The position numbers and the translations under genes were made by a program. This document shows, piece after piece, positions 21,194 through 33,880 of a stretch of 64,000 nt of DNA; position 1 is the stretch's first letter, and each line of letters starts with the position of its first letter. Source of the DNA: Climacium dendroides (lineage: Eukaryota > Streptophyta > Bryopsida > Hypnales > Climaciaceae); NCBI GenBank assembly GCA_950106755.1, contig OX467090.1, positions 12,771,489-12,835,488 of the forward strand. The letters run 5' to 3'. The notes below the pieces were generated by a model. The model was not told where the DNA came from. It was given only the letters and a program-made list of their open reading frames with translations, and searched no databases.

Positions 21194-24100
21194 CTAAGAA
21201 GGTGGTGGAGGCGCATAAGCACCCAACCCTAGTGACTTAGGACGCTTCACAGCTTCCAAGGGATTGTTGATTCCTTGCCCGTCTCTTCCGAGGCCCTGGC
21301 CTTCCACGAATCCCATCTTTGACATCATGCGTGATCCAAATCCCTTTGTGTGGGCCTCAAATGTGCCTATTGCCGAGGGCATACTTGAAGCTGCCACTTT
21401 CATCTTCACTATGGTGGCTGATCTGCTGGTCGAAGACTCTCCTCTCTCGCTCATACTGAAAGATTCAATTTCGGTACTAACAGATACTCCTAGTGTTGCT
21501 GATTCATCTTCATTGCCGATTCTTCCGCAAGAGATGAAGGACATGGGCTTGTTGGCATACTTGGGAGCTCGTAGTTTCGGCCCCCTACTCTTTTCTGTTG
21601 ACTTCGGACCTTTTGCAGCACAAGAATGACGCCTTGTTAGCTTCACGTAAAGGCTGCAGACATTCAAGACTGCTCTAACATCTGCCAAAATTAATATCAG
21701 CAATTCTATAGAGAAGGATCCCAATTGAGCCGACTGCAGAATATGTCGGTCAAGAAGCAAGTTACATCCCATATACTTGGTTGGCAGTGGCAGACAGTTA
21801 AACAAAAATTTGATATTGATATACCTGATGAACCCTTCTTGGATTGTGAATTGTGCAAAAATCCTTCGCCTTGCATAATCTTTTGATTTCTCTTGCCACT
21901 CTTCTTTGGAGTTGGGGTCTGCATGGTCTGGAAAGCCTGTCGAGCAGCTTTTTTAAACTTCTTGGCCATACGGTGATCCTCGCCTGTAAGTAGCATACTG
22001 CTATTACCATCTACTAGATCAAGCATCTGCACTCAACCAGAGACCAGCATTAGTACATAAAGAAGATAGGGACTGAAAATAGGCAGATAAACTACTAGAC
22101 AAACAGGCATGTCCGTTAAGAACTGGGAATAGGGTACTTTACTAGAATAAAAGTTTGCTAAACTCTATCTCATCAGCCTCATAATGGAGTGTTTAGTAAA
22201 CAAGACTCGTCAGAATCACAAGCATCAAGACTGATTACTGCAATTATGCTTTTAAAAATCCTCAAAATGAGTGCGACAGAAACATGAGAAAGTCGAGGCT
22301 TTACTGCGGCAAGCCGATACTTGTCAGCACCAGTGGGCAGGCTGGTGTGTTTTGTACGCGTCACCACAGTAAACCTGGAAGGTAAACACACAGGACTACA
22401 CGTTAGCATTTTGGGTGTACAGCAACCGCATAACACTCACTGGCTCCGCTTCAAAAACCATAATCAATTTACGCAACAAACATTCAATACCTCTTCTTGC
22501 CCGAACCCTGACTGGCGCTTTTCAATCGATAAATTGCTGCCATCTTATGTATCTGCTCATAGGCCAACACACAAAAGCTTATATTCTTCGACATATAGAA
22601 GAACAAAACGTGCAAGACGTGCAAGAAAGATAATTCGTATCCATCCATAGGGAATGAGAAACATGAAACCAACGAACTCTCACTATAACGAAAGTCATAT
22701 GTAGTAATTTTCACCTGAACGCGGTCCCGATCTTCCATGGGGGCAAACGCATATATATCAGTGCCACGCACAACAATATCCTCCAATGCCTGTCCCATCA
22801 GAGCATGCATACTGTGAGGTCTAGCATACACCCCAATCAGAAAGAACTCCAAAATGCACCATTTAACAAAACAATGACATCATACGTCCAAAGGCTTATT
22901 TAAAAAACCACAAGCGATCATGAACTGCTAAATTAAAAAACCAAGGCTCTACATCTGCAAAAAGTCTCCGATCAAAACAATCGTGTGTCTTTGGGGATTC
23001 TTCGCCTATGCATGAATAATCTCCTGAGTTGGTGACACAACTCCAGGGATAGGACTGTCAAAGACTTGCATCAAACATCCATATCGTACGTTACATATGA
23101 GGCAGGTCAGAAGTTGCACCGCATTAATGGCTTGCAGGTCAAGCCCCCGCCGTAGTGCACGTTCCTGGCGCTTTGAAGCAATCATTTCCTTGCGTTCGCG
23201 TTTTTTCTGTCCTGTGATATTTAAGACATATTCGTTTTAAGACATATTTTACCAAATCAAATGCACATTCTTGATCTTCATCAACGAGATAAAAATAGAA
23301 CTCTAATTCCAGTGCGTACATAGGTTCATGTCATACAACATCACAGAGCAAATTGTGGTGTGGTAAGGGATATTTACCAGGCACTGTTTTTGACTTCTTT
23401 TTGGATTTGTGAACGCTAAGTGGCCAAGCTGCAGGTTGAATCGATCTCCCAATACTTCCTCTAGTCTGCTTTCCAGAGCCTGGAGTCTTGGGGATCTTGT
23501 CTGCAGAAGATGAACATTCACAACCACATGAACACCCATATTTGATCACAAGTTTGATGTACGCCAATATCTAAAACCTAACCACAATGAGCATACAGGT
23601 TTTCAGAAAATGATGAGCAAACCAGCTACAGATACCTTACAGTAAATTATTTGCTAACGACTTGCAGTAACTGCCCACCTGGCATAAAATTTTCATCTTC
23701 CATGAGATCAATGAGCTGGTCAACGTCATCTTCGTCTTCAGAATCCTCCTCACTATCCTCCAAATCTAAGTTCCGTAACAAAGTGGACGTCTTCGCCTTG
23801 CGTCCACGTCTCACATTTGAACCACCAAATGCAATTTTCTCCGCCATGTCCTCTAGCTCGGAGTCTAGACCTTCATCGTCAATGTCCATCAACTCTTTCC
23901 CCTTACTCTGCCGTTTCAATCTCCACATTTTCTCTGCAGCTAGACAATGTTTGATTACCATTACTGCTCCTCGAGTAACAAATTCAGGAAAAATGAAAAA
24001 ACAAACTTTCAAATATCCCAAAATAGACATACCAGCATAAAATACGAAAAAGCAGTGAGAAAGACGAAACTTTTTAAAGACGGAGTACACAGCAGAGCAA

Positions 24101-27041
24101 AGCAGGTATGCACAAAGAATTCTTTTTTCCAGTTACACCGGAAAACAGTTCTACACCAAAGCATTCACAGGATCTTTACTTGGAACAAAAAAATTCTGCG
24201 AAGAGTTGTGATAGACGGCCTAGGAGACAAACAACCGTGACACTACAAATTGCTGAACATAAATTGTTCCACTAAAGTACTGGTGAGAACAGGCGCAGCA
24301 TACAATATTCCTGTAGAGGAAAGAAGAAGTTGTTCCAAAGAGAAAAAATCAAGACTTCATTGCACTTTCAACACTTCTAGCAATGGCTCGATATGAGTGT
24401 TATCACTAACAATACATAGCGATGCTATATAACATGAAGATATTTGCGTAACACGATTGAGTAACTCATACACCCTCAGCAGCATCCAGCAGTCCATACT
24501 AAAGTTGTTTACCATCCAACTTGTGACAGACGGACTCTCAGTGATGGAAAAGTATGGTGTTGAGGTCCCACCAGGTGACGCGCTACCATAGTCACTTGAA
24601 GCAAGATCGCTTGTTTCAGTGCTTGTATTATCCTCATCCTCATCCTCCGAATCATCAGAACCCATATCTTCAACTGCAACATGCTGAATTTTGTTTTTCA
24701 GCAGCCAGCTAGCGTCCAACATCTCATCAGCGCCTTCAACATTGGCCATATAGTCTTCAACTAGGTCGGCATCGACATCTGAGTCGCTTGAATCCACTAT
24801 ACTTTCTCCTGACCCACTGAAAGTGTCCTCCAGCCACTGTCCTCTCTGGTAAACTCTAGAACCTCGCTTCGCTTGTTTTCTCCGATTTTTCCCACTTGAA
24901 GAATATGGCTGTCGACGTGCATGGAACTCCTCATCAAAATCCTCACTCTCGTCAGAAAAGTTGATCCCTGCCTCCGTAAACACCTTCAAACCCCCGATGC
25001 TAAGGTATCCAGCATTTCTCCCTTCCACAGAAGAATTTTCGATAGAGGTTCCTCTTCTGTTCTTCTTAGTCCTCGGAGTAGACCTAAAATTCAGATGTAC
25101 ACAATCATCTTGTTCGTTGTCAACCTTCATTGCCTCTAAAACAGCCACGTTTCTGTCCTCAGAACAGTTCAATTCCGAATCAGCAATATTTCCTGATTCC
25201 TCTGCTTCGAACCCGCGATTGGTACAGCCTGCAGACTCTTGATCCACAAATCCCAAACCTGCAGTTCTTGTTTCTGAGTCCAGTGCCTCTAAAGCCTGAA
25301 AAAACGCCCAAAAATGCCAAGATACTTCATAAGTACGCAATAAGTAAGGTGCTGAACACCTCCTAAGTCTTCTAACCAAGCGAAAACAGGTTAGCCGAAA
25401 TTCCAAAACGCGTAAGAATGTCATGATCAATATAGATAAAAGAAAGTTGCACGTCGATACCTCTTGGCAGCCTGTACGATCCATGAAAACCTCGACTCGA
25501 CCTTCAATAGCTGGAACCACGACCTCCCTATCTCCTGAGTCAACTGCGCTAACGTGCTCGGGAAGAGTAATAATATCCTGCTGAGACAGAATACGATACA
25601 TCTCAGGAACCATCAAGACTAGTAAAGGATAACAAGACGCATCAACCGAGGTCAAGGCAAATGCATATTAAAATCTTGTCTGTAGCACAGCATCGTACAT
25701 ACTGAAGGCGTCTATTAAGATTCCAGACACTCAGAACAAAATTCAAGAGCACTGTCGTAGAACTATGTGTAACTGAGTACGAAACACCTGCTCCGATACT
25801 TGCTCCAATAAATTACTTATCATTAGAACTAGAGAATGAGAGAGTACTCACTGCACTGTTGATAGCACCTCCTCTCCGCCTGTCAAGCTGTGTGTAGTCA
25901 AAGCTAACAAAAGTAAAGGGATTCTGCGCAGGTCTAGTCATCCCCGCCCTATTTTGAGATCCCCGTCTATTGCTTGAAACCGGATGCCTTGAACCTACGT
26001 GGGGACCCTCAGGCGTTCTGCCTCCTCTGCCACTAGCTGAATAATAAAACAACAACACCGCCAAGGAATACAAACCGCTCAGAAGATGTCATAATTCTGT
26101 TGTGTGCATGAGCTCGGGTAGAAGAACACCAAACACAGAAACAACAGTAGAAGTTTTCTCCTTGAGGATGCCAAGTACTTTGAATTAGTTTGAAGTGAAC
26201 AAAGCCGTGTGCACTTTTAATTGCTTCATTACCTCATGCCACCTATACAACCTTCAATACTACATCGAGTACGCTTCTAAAATGGTAATTAAAGCTAATT
26301 GGCGTAGACAATGTTCATTACACTTGATACGCACTCCCAAAACTCATGCACTAAAAGTGCATTCAGTGTGACAAGTATCTAGACACACTGCAAATTTCAC
26401 AAGGACCAGAAAGTCTTAAAAGATAATCAGGCATTCTGCACACTCTTTAACATAATTACATTCCTCTCGGCTGATTGGGTACTGGAAATAGGGCAAAAAA
26501 CACAGACTTATCAGTAATTCACGAACTAAAATACTCAGGAATTCAAATATTCAAAATGCTCGTCAGGTTAGGCCATACATTGACGCCGATCAGGTGTAGT
26601 ATTTTCCCAATCGACAAGATCTCCTCCAGGAACAAAGCCACTTCGAGACGAGTCGCCTACTCAGACAACCCCATACAACATCATTATAAGACCAATACAG
26701 AAAGAACGTACTCCACCTGCAGTAACACGCCAATTGCAATCCACATGTCCTTTTCAGGTCGTGCCAAATCTCTCGAACGTGTTCAATTCAAGCAGAAAGC
26801 AACCGGCATTAATTAATTAACAAATTAAAACTCTCAAAGCATCTCTAAAACCCTAAACAACTGTTATTCTGCCTGAGGGAACATAAGATACAGTTCTATC
26901 AAATAGAATTTGTCTCAAACCCGACTGCATTTGCTCTCGACCTCCAGCACGGCTTCGCCCTCGCCCTCGCCCACCGTTCCCTTCTCCTTGACCACCGCTA
27001 CGCCCTCTCCCCCTCCCCGGACTCTGCTTCTTTCTCCCCAT
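21194..27041 (-). CDS. SQS1-like G-patch and R3H domain protein
   Basis: A 12-exon gene, 857 residues. Exons (plus coordinates, in coding order): 26921-27041, 25852-26036, 25461-25580, 24513-25295, 23679-23931, 23378-23500, 23120-23211, 22715-22789, 22491-22552, 22305-22374, 21825-22026, 21194-21681. All junctions are GT-AG and the phases add up without a stop. The N-terminus is Arg/Gly-rich (GRGRGRSGG), the middle is acidic (DSSDSDVDADLVEDYM), the R3H region spans about residues 560-628 (R-x3-H is RVQIH, split by intron 8; then IYRLKSASQGSGKKR), and the G-patch is near the C-terminus (GFGSRMMSKMGF...GQGLG). The layout matches Arabidopsis At3g09850-type proteins and yeast Sqs1, which activates the Prp43 helicase in splicing and ribosome assembly; that role here is inferred. 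An in-frame ATG at 27113 could add 24 residues. Least certain are the exon 3 and exon 5 acceptors. Confidence 0.85.
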
Positions 27042-27540
27042 AATGCTCCGATTCCTGCCCTCTCCCTCCCGCACACAATCTGCTCTACACTTGGAAAATT
27101 GAACTCGATTCAATTCGAAACAGAGCCAATTTCAAGGCTGATCACAAGCTTATTGCGTGCGGCCACTGGAATTCCACGACGTCGTACTCACACTTCCTCG
27201 AAATTGCAAGAAGGAAAAAGGAAAATATTGATATGAGAAGGAAAATTCAAGGAAGTGTGAAATGTGAATTTCCTGCAACTCCGACTAACATGTGCAAAGC
27301 TTGGGATTCACGGAAAGCTACTAAAGCTTCAGGCAATTGAAGCAGCGACGTGGGTGAGCTCGCCGTGCGTCGCAAGAGTGACAGCCAAGGCGTGGAATTC
27401 TTCATCGAAGTAATAGATGAAAGTTCGTTTCGGATGGATGATATGCTAATGCTTCCGCAAGTCGACACGTCGTTGGAGAGTTGGAGGTGTCGATCAAGTA
27501 AGTTAAGCACGTCAATTCCGCCCTCATTTACCTGTCATGT
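27042..27540 (-). promoter_or_regulatory. Likely 5' UTR and promoter side of the G-patch gene
   Basis: The sequence upstream of the start codon is of mixed composition and less AT-rich than the DNA beyond 27.6 kb, as expected for a promoter-proximal region. No TATA element is convincing. Frames on the plus strand (27350-27559) look like shadows. Confidence 0.35.
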
Positions 27541-30500
27541 ACATTTCAGAACGAAATAAATGTACATTTTGTTATGAAATGTACACTTGGGTGACATGAG
27601 GCAGATTTGAGATGAGACACACTATTAGACCTAACCTTAAAAGCCCAAAAGAAACAATACATTTGAACCAAGTTTTAAGCCAAAAAATGTGCTAAAATCC
27701 CTCCAAAAATATTTAGACCTAACTAAAATTCCTAAAGGATTAGGGGTAGTTTAGATTTCCAAAATTATGAAGAAGTATTATAAAATATAATGTAAAACAA
27801 TAATTTAATAATGACTCTAAAACAATAGTTGAAAAAATATGATCTATAGATCATATTTATATATAGTCAAATTAACAAAATCAAAACATATGGATATGAT
27901 CTATAGATCATGTCTAACCATATAACTTATAACCAAATCTATAATCATATAATTCATGTTTTGTTTTTATAGTAGATTTTGTTCCAAAAATATATAATAT
28001 TTAAGTTTTATATTTTATATTTTTATTTTATATTCCAATTTATTTTTTTTGAGAAAAACTAAGAGAATGAATTTTTCCAAGTCTATTCACTATTGTCCTT
28101 ATATACAATTTTCACTTGGATACTCCATTTTATCACAATATATACACAAGATTTTACGTTTACATATTTTAAAGTTGGCATTAATACAATCACATATATT
28201 CTCTAGGTTACAATGTTTTCAAATTTTTTATGAAAGATTTGAAATTATCATATAGAATACAAACATCCTTGAAAAATCCAAAATTTTACTATGTGTGTAT
28301 ATTGTACCATGGAATATCTTATTATAAACAGAAAAATTTATATCATTCTATATTTAAAACCATAGATAAAAGCTAACCTTTAACTTCAAATTGCAGTCAA
28401 ATATTCATTTAAAATATATTTTAGAGTGTTTAAAGAAACTGGAAACAAAGTTTGGAAAGCTTTTTTTATTTAGTTTTGTTTAAAAGAGAAAAAAATTTGA
28501 ATATACAAATCAAATTTTAAAGGCAAAACGTTAAAATTGATAAAATAGATTTATGATGTAATGATATATTAAACAATTCAAAAATTTTGCACTTAAAGCG
28601 GGACTTAAAGAATTGCACGAGCTGGGAATAGTGTCTTGAAAAAAAGTATGTCAAATTTGACTACTTCTACTCTCTCGTATGACAATCTACCATACAAGAC
28701 TATGCCATGCATTGTTCTAAAAATTCCTTTTAGGGAGGCACCTCATTATTGATATAGACTTTGTTTCTTCCATCAAGCTAGAAGGTTGATCTTGGACTCC
28801 AAATATTCATTGAAATTAAACTTTAGATGTCATAGACATATATTCTTCATCATGCTCTAGAACATCTTAAATCTCACATAACAACTTACTTAGTCTTTTT
28901 AGAAGTTTTCAACATTTTTATGAATTGAAGATAACTTTAGATAATTGGAATATTACAACTAGCCTACAACATATGAGTTTGGGCCTCTTTGTGTGGTTTG
29001 TATTAAAATTGACAAACCCATATATTATAATACAAGTCAAAACTATTAGAAAATTATAATATTCACTTAAAGGGCCTAAAAGCCCTTTGCAGACAAATAA
29101 TATATTATGAATACAATGGTATTTGATTAGAAAAAACATGGACCAAATACTTTTTAGTTCAAAGTAAATTAATGATTATGCTAGTATATAAATAACAATA
29201 TATCACAATTCATATATTAAACCATAGTTGAAGAATTACAAGGCTAAATCACATGGTGCGACCCCAAGGGCCTTTCAAGGGTTAAGTGACTTCTAAACTA
29301 TGTATGAAGTTTCTCAAAGCATCATAGTAACTTCTACAATTTGTTAGTGTCCCCTGAGAGATTTCAAATTTTTATAAAGAAACATCATTATTTCTTGATG
29401 TTTGAAGCAAAAGCAAAGGCAAAGTGGAAGTGGAAGGAGAAAAGACAAAAATTCTTTGACATGTATACAAAAACCTATGATATTTATTTGGTACCAACAA
29501 CAAACAAATTTCAGGCTTTGAGGATTTTTTTCATTAATAAAATGCCACATTTGAATCTTTTTTGTCCAATGTTGCTTGTGTGGACTCCACTTGTTGAGGT
29601 TGCACATTAAAACAACTTGAGAGATGTTTGAGAAGTTACTAGTTTGGATTATAAAAAGTTAGGAAACATAGGATGTCATTTATACATAGCATCTAAAATT
29701 TTTTAATTTTTAAAAGTAAATTAAAAGCTTCAAAATCATGAAAAGAATAATTTCCAAAACTTTGAATATATTTTTGAATATTTTTATCTCAAGCATTAGA
29801 AGGGATTTGAAGGCTTGGGAGGGCCATTTTCAAACTTGTTCCCCAAGATGTGAACACATTGGAATAATTAAAAAATCATTCATTTTTAAAATTTTAATTA
29901 TTAATTAATATTAATTAATATTATCAAACATGGCATGGTCGCAGCCACTTGAAATTGTTGATTTGGCAAAGTAACCAAAGTTTCCATAGTTCCCCATACT
30001 GGTCCAGGAACTCATGGAAACCCACAATCTTCTTTTGCCCTAAAAACTCTTCTAATGCTTGTTACATGTAGTCCTAAAAATTGCCTTTGGATGTGTCTGG
30101 TTACCAATAAAACATACAATGAGTACTTTTCTTAAAGAAATGTATAATGCTTTCATATCCTTTAAAAATGATTACTTTTGTGTTTGTCATTCATGTATGA
30201 AGTATAATAATGGAATGATTTAAGTAGAAAGCAAGGTGGAAGGAGTTGTAGGATTTTAGCACTAAGTGCAAACTCATAAAGACAAAGCTCAAGTATATTA
30301 TTTACAAATCCTACAACTTCATACCCACAAATCAATCTAATGCATAACAACATACAAAATTTTCACACCTCCCCACAAAAATATATTCCATCCAATTTAC
30401 ATTTGTTATAGAGCACTTCCATGCTAACGCAATGCACTACTAAAGATTTCTCTTGGTTAACAATCAATATTCCTTTAAAAGTGCATTGTGCATCCATAGA

Positions 30501-31880
30501 GGATCAACAACCTTAATGCCAAGCTTCAAGGGAAATGATTCAAATGAGGAACAACACATGGTTGTTGATATGACAACCTTGTAGTTTAGCCCTGAAATGT
30601 TGGAGTGGACATATTATGGAGTTCCGATGATTTTGGGAAGGCCTCATGAATGAAAAAAAATGTTTTTTTAACCAATTTTTTTTGTCTTTATGAGAGTTGT
30701 TTGAAACCAATTTCAATAAAAAAATGTTGTATAAGGTAGAACTACCCATTACCATACAAATTTGCTATCTAGGTACTTTGAAGAAGCTATTTATGAGCTC
30801 TCATATTTTTCAAAGATTGAATTGTTTGAGAGGGGCAAGACATGAAGGTACATAATCTGAATTTGAATTGGCAGTCTAGAGTCTTTTCTTTGGCTTCGCT
30901 CAATAAGTTTCTGCATCATGAATATATGGTACTTCAAATGAGTTTTGGTATGATGGTTGATGTAGTTGTTGAACAGCGACTCCATCTCTGCTCTCTTACT
31001 CTTAATCGGCATGCATTTTTTTCTCACTTTTAAGGGAGAATTTTCGCCTCTCTTATTTACAAATATTCTTTTTGCAATTTTTAGGATAACCCCTGTAATG
31101 CAAAGTTCTGGTCAGTTAAGTCTATTGTCAAATTTTTCTTTTGTTCCATCCAAAATTGAAGTTCTAACTGAATTCTAGTTCCTCTTGCTATTGAATTATG
31201 GGATGGATTTAGTATAATAACATTTTGAACAACACACATAGGAACGTGCGTCTTACATGGCTGGAATGAAAAACCATCATAATTGAACAAAGCCTTCTAG
31301 ACTTATGGACAGACAGAATCGTTGGTTTTTTGGAAGCTGTATTTTTTGATCTCTCATCTCTCTCTTGATTTTCGCTCATGAATTATGATTAGACTCCAAT
31401 ACATGAATATCAAAGTTTTGATAGGTTCCAGTGTTATGAATTGACTGAGGTTATCAGTATGTGGCCTAAATTTGAGTTTTGTGATTTGAGAAGTCCCTAC
31501 GGATTCTTATGGGCGTTTAGGGTCTAAAAAATCAGACCACTGTAAGTCACTTGTGTGATTGAAACACTTTTTCACTGGATCGAATAGTTGCGTCAATATT
31601 TATCCAATCGAGTCTTCGGCTATTGATAATGCATAACCGAAGTTCAGAGTTACGACTTTTCCTTTGTTTGGACTATTGGAAGCAGTATCTGTATTGATTG
31701 TAACAATAGTTTTCCGCGTTCTGGGAAAAAGCACAGGATTGCTGTTTTAGAGTGAGCATTGTGAAGTGCTATGTCATCATCTGCTACAGGTTTCCAAGTT
31801 TGTTGTTTTGTAGTAGGGAAAACATAGAATTCAGCTTCTGGTTGGACACCTTCTTTGGGCAATGATAATCTTTTCTGAAA
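27541..31880. other. AT-rich spacer, no gene recognised
   Basis: Stops are dense in all frames. GGCCTTTCAAGGGTTAAG at about 29269-29286 resembles a right end of the TTAA-bounded family, with no left partner found. Two exact copies of a 16-bp palindrome (ATGATCTATAGATCAT) lie at 27839-27854 and 27896-27911. CATTTCAGAACG...TATGAAATGTAC near 27541-27585 is a small imperfect hairpin. Frames near 29341 and 30791-31290 lack any coding sign. Confidence 0.55.
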
Positions 31881-31995
31881 CACTGTTTTTACTTGTGTTT
31901 GTATAACAAGTGTATCAAGATTTATGTGAGAAGCATCCCACTTTCAGGGAGCATTCTGAGAATGTTGACTTGGCAATCGAAGTTTCATCGCAACC

Positions 31996-33880
31996 ATGGC
32001 GAGCATTCAAACCCGACGGAGTACGTTAGTTCGCTACAAATTCCTTGTTGTTTCCTTCCTCCATTTCTGCTCGTAGCAGCAGTGAACCTCGAATATCAGA
32101 GAGCTCCTTAAGAGATTCTCGTTTTCGAATTTCCCTTCAAGAAGTGGTAGGAATCGATACTCTTAGAGGTTCTAAAATCTTAGCCGCATTTCAATCCGTA
32201 GTGTCTATGTCCGAAACTGCCTTCAGTGGTGTTATAACTGGTGGAGTTTTAATGCAACTAGGTGTTCGACCTGTCAAGCTTCCTTTCCGAGGTAAATAAC
32301 TCTGATCTCATTTGGTATGTATTGTTCAGGTTGTTCTGTGCTCACATATCTTGACGCCGATTACTGGCATGAATATCCCTTTTGACATTCTAAAGGGCAA
32401 GGGTCCAATCATTCACAACCCTATTCGAACAGATGCTGATGTCGCACAAGTGAGAGAATTGGTACCTGGTGAGGCAGTGCCTTATGTTGGTCAAGCTTTG
32501 ACTGCCTTACGGTCTGAGGCGAGTCTCACTCATTCACGGTCATTCACAGCAGATTGTGTAGGAAGTATGATTTCTGGAATTAGCACATTTCAATTTTGAC
32601 TCAGTTTATTAGGCAGGACTTTTTACATTAAAGGTTATGAAACATTAATCACCGGGGTCAGGGTTATGTCTTCCTACACTTACACTTTAGAAGTAGGAAA
32701 TAGCAAGTTTTGTGGTCGGTGGTCACAATAATCTGGACTATCTCTTCTACCCTACTAGTCACTGAATCATCGGACCTTTGCTGTTGTTGTGGTTGGTTGA
32801 TTTATTGCAATTCCAGAATATTCTACAACATTCACAGAAAGGGGAGTCAAATTAAAGTGAGACTCACCTCAGATTGACCCCCTCTTGAATACCGATTCCT
32901 TTGGTATGCATGTTTTGTAGGTCGGAAATGCTGCAGCAGTCCTTGGGTTCGTTGGAGCACCCTTCACCTTGGCATCATATATTGTCGAGGGTGGTTCATC
33001 CAAGCATTTTACCATTATCAAGAAGATGGCTTTCCAGACTCTTGAAATATTTCACTCTCTGCTTCAGAAACTGACAGAGTCAATTATTATATATGTGCGT
33101 TATCAAGCTGATAGTGGTGCACAAGCCGTCCAAATAATTGACTCGTGGGCAACACAATTGAGTCCAGTAGACTTTGAAGAATTCAGTCTGCCGTATATCA
33201 AGCAGATTGTAACCACAGTGAAGTCCACGCACCCTGACCCTCCCACTGATTTTGTATGCGAGCGGGAGTGGTGGCGAATGGCTTCTACTAGCTCAACATC
33301 TACTCTAGTAGAAGCCATTCTTTATGTCATTAACCCACAAGTGTTGAGCTAATAATTGAAAATTCAGTTTGGAATCTAATTGTAGCCTACTTCAGTTCTT
33401 TACAGTACACAAAGTGCAAAAAGCACCGACTTCCATTCGTTAATGGGTTTAAAATTCCAGATAGTTCTAAAAACTGAAAACTGTCCTGGCTGTGGGGTAA
33501 TAACTTTCAAAACATATTTCTGTTGTTCAAGTATATAAGGTATGATTATTTCTCTCTATTGATTCGTTTTGTTACCTTTCTTGAAGCTTCCTAAATGATT
33601 GATTTCAACTGGTATAGAAATGGAAGTGTCCACCAGTTTGTAAATGTTTTATCATCGCATCCTTGATAGGTACTCACATGTTTTTACTTACGTACAGGGA
33701 AATATGGATCCCGCCGCTCTATTTGGAAGCAAGGAATTCATTACAAAGAGGATACACGACACAGTATCGAAGGCAGGGCGTCACAAACATATCCTCAATC
33801 TTGGACATGGTGTTTTGGTAGGCATGCCTGAAGAAAATGTAGCACACTTCTTTGAAACAGGTAAAAGTGTACGAGATTGA
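31996..33880 (+). pseudogene. HEME: Uroporphyrinogen decarboxylase pseudogene
   Basis: Homology to plant plastid UROD, which converts uroporphyrinogen III to coproporphyrinogen III in haem and chlorophyll synthesis. Piece 1 (32330 to about 32518) carries ILTPITGMNIPFDILKGKGP and VPYVGQAL. Piece 2 (from 32921) carries [20 protein letters not shown] and [16 protein letters not shown]. Piece 3 (33698-33880) carries [19 protein letters not shown] and ends in a stop. Retained intron edges (CAG before 32330, TAG before 32921, CAG before 33698) show it is not a processed copy. Defects: the early exons with the invariant RQAGRY segment are missing, an extra C near 33241-33243 shifts the frame just before the L-Y-x-S-G-S-G motif, a hairpin replaces what follows, and the exon after piece 1 has GC rather than GT at its donor. 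A Ser-rich, frame-broken start at 31996-32290 may be a plastid transit-peptide exon. Confidence 0.85.
33276..33350 (+). repeat. Nested hairpin in the UROD pseudogene
   Basis: GAATGGCTTCTACTAG at 33276-33291 is repeated as its exact reverse complement at 33305-33320 across a 13-base loop. AGCTCAACA (33290-33298) also pairs with TGTTGAGCT (33342-33350). It begins directly after the Gly-rich coding motif of UROD and replaces the expected coding sequence. Confidence 0.9.

Noticed and set aside
29341..29610. Overlapping frames of similar length on both strands near 29.4 kb
   Set aside because: Both are chance open frames in AT-rich DNA with no domain.
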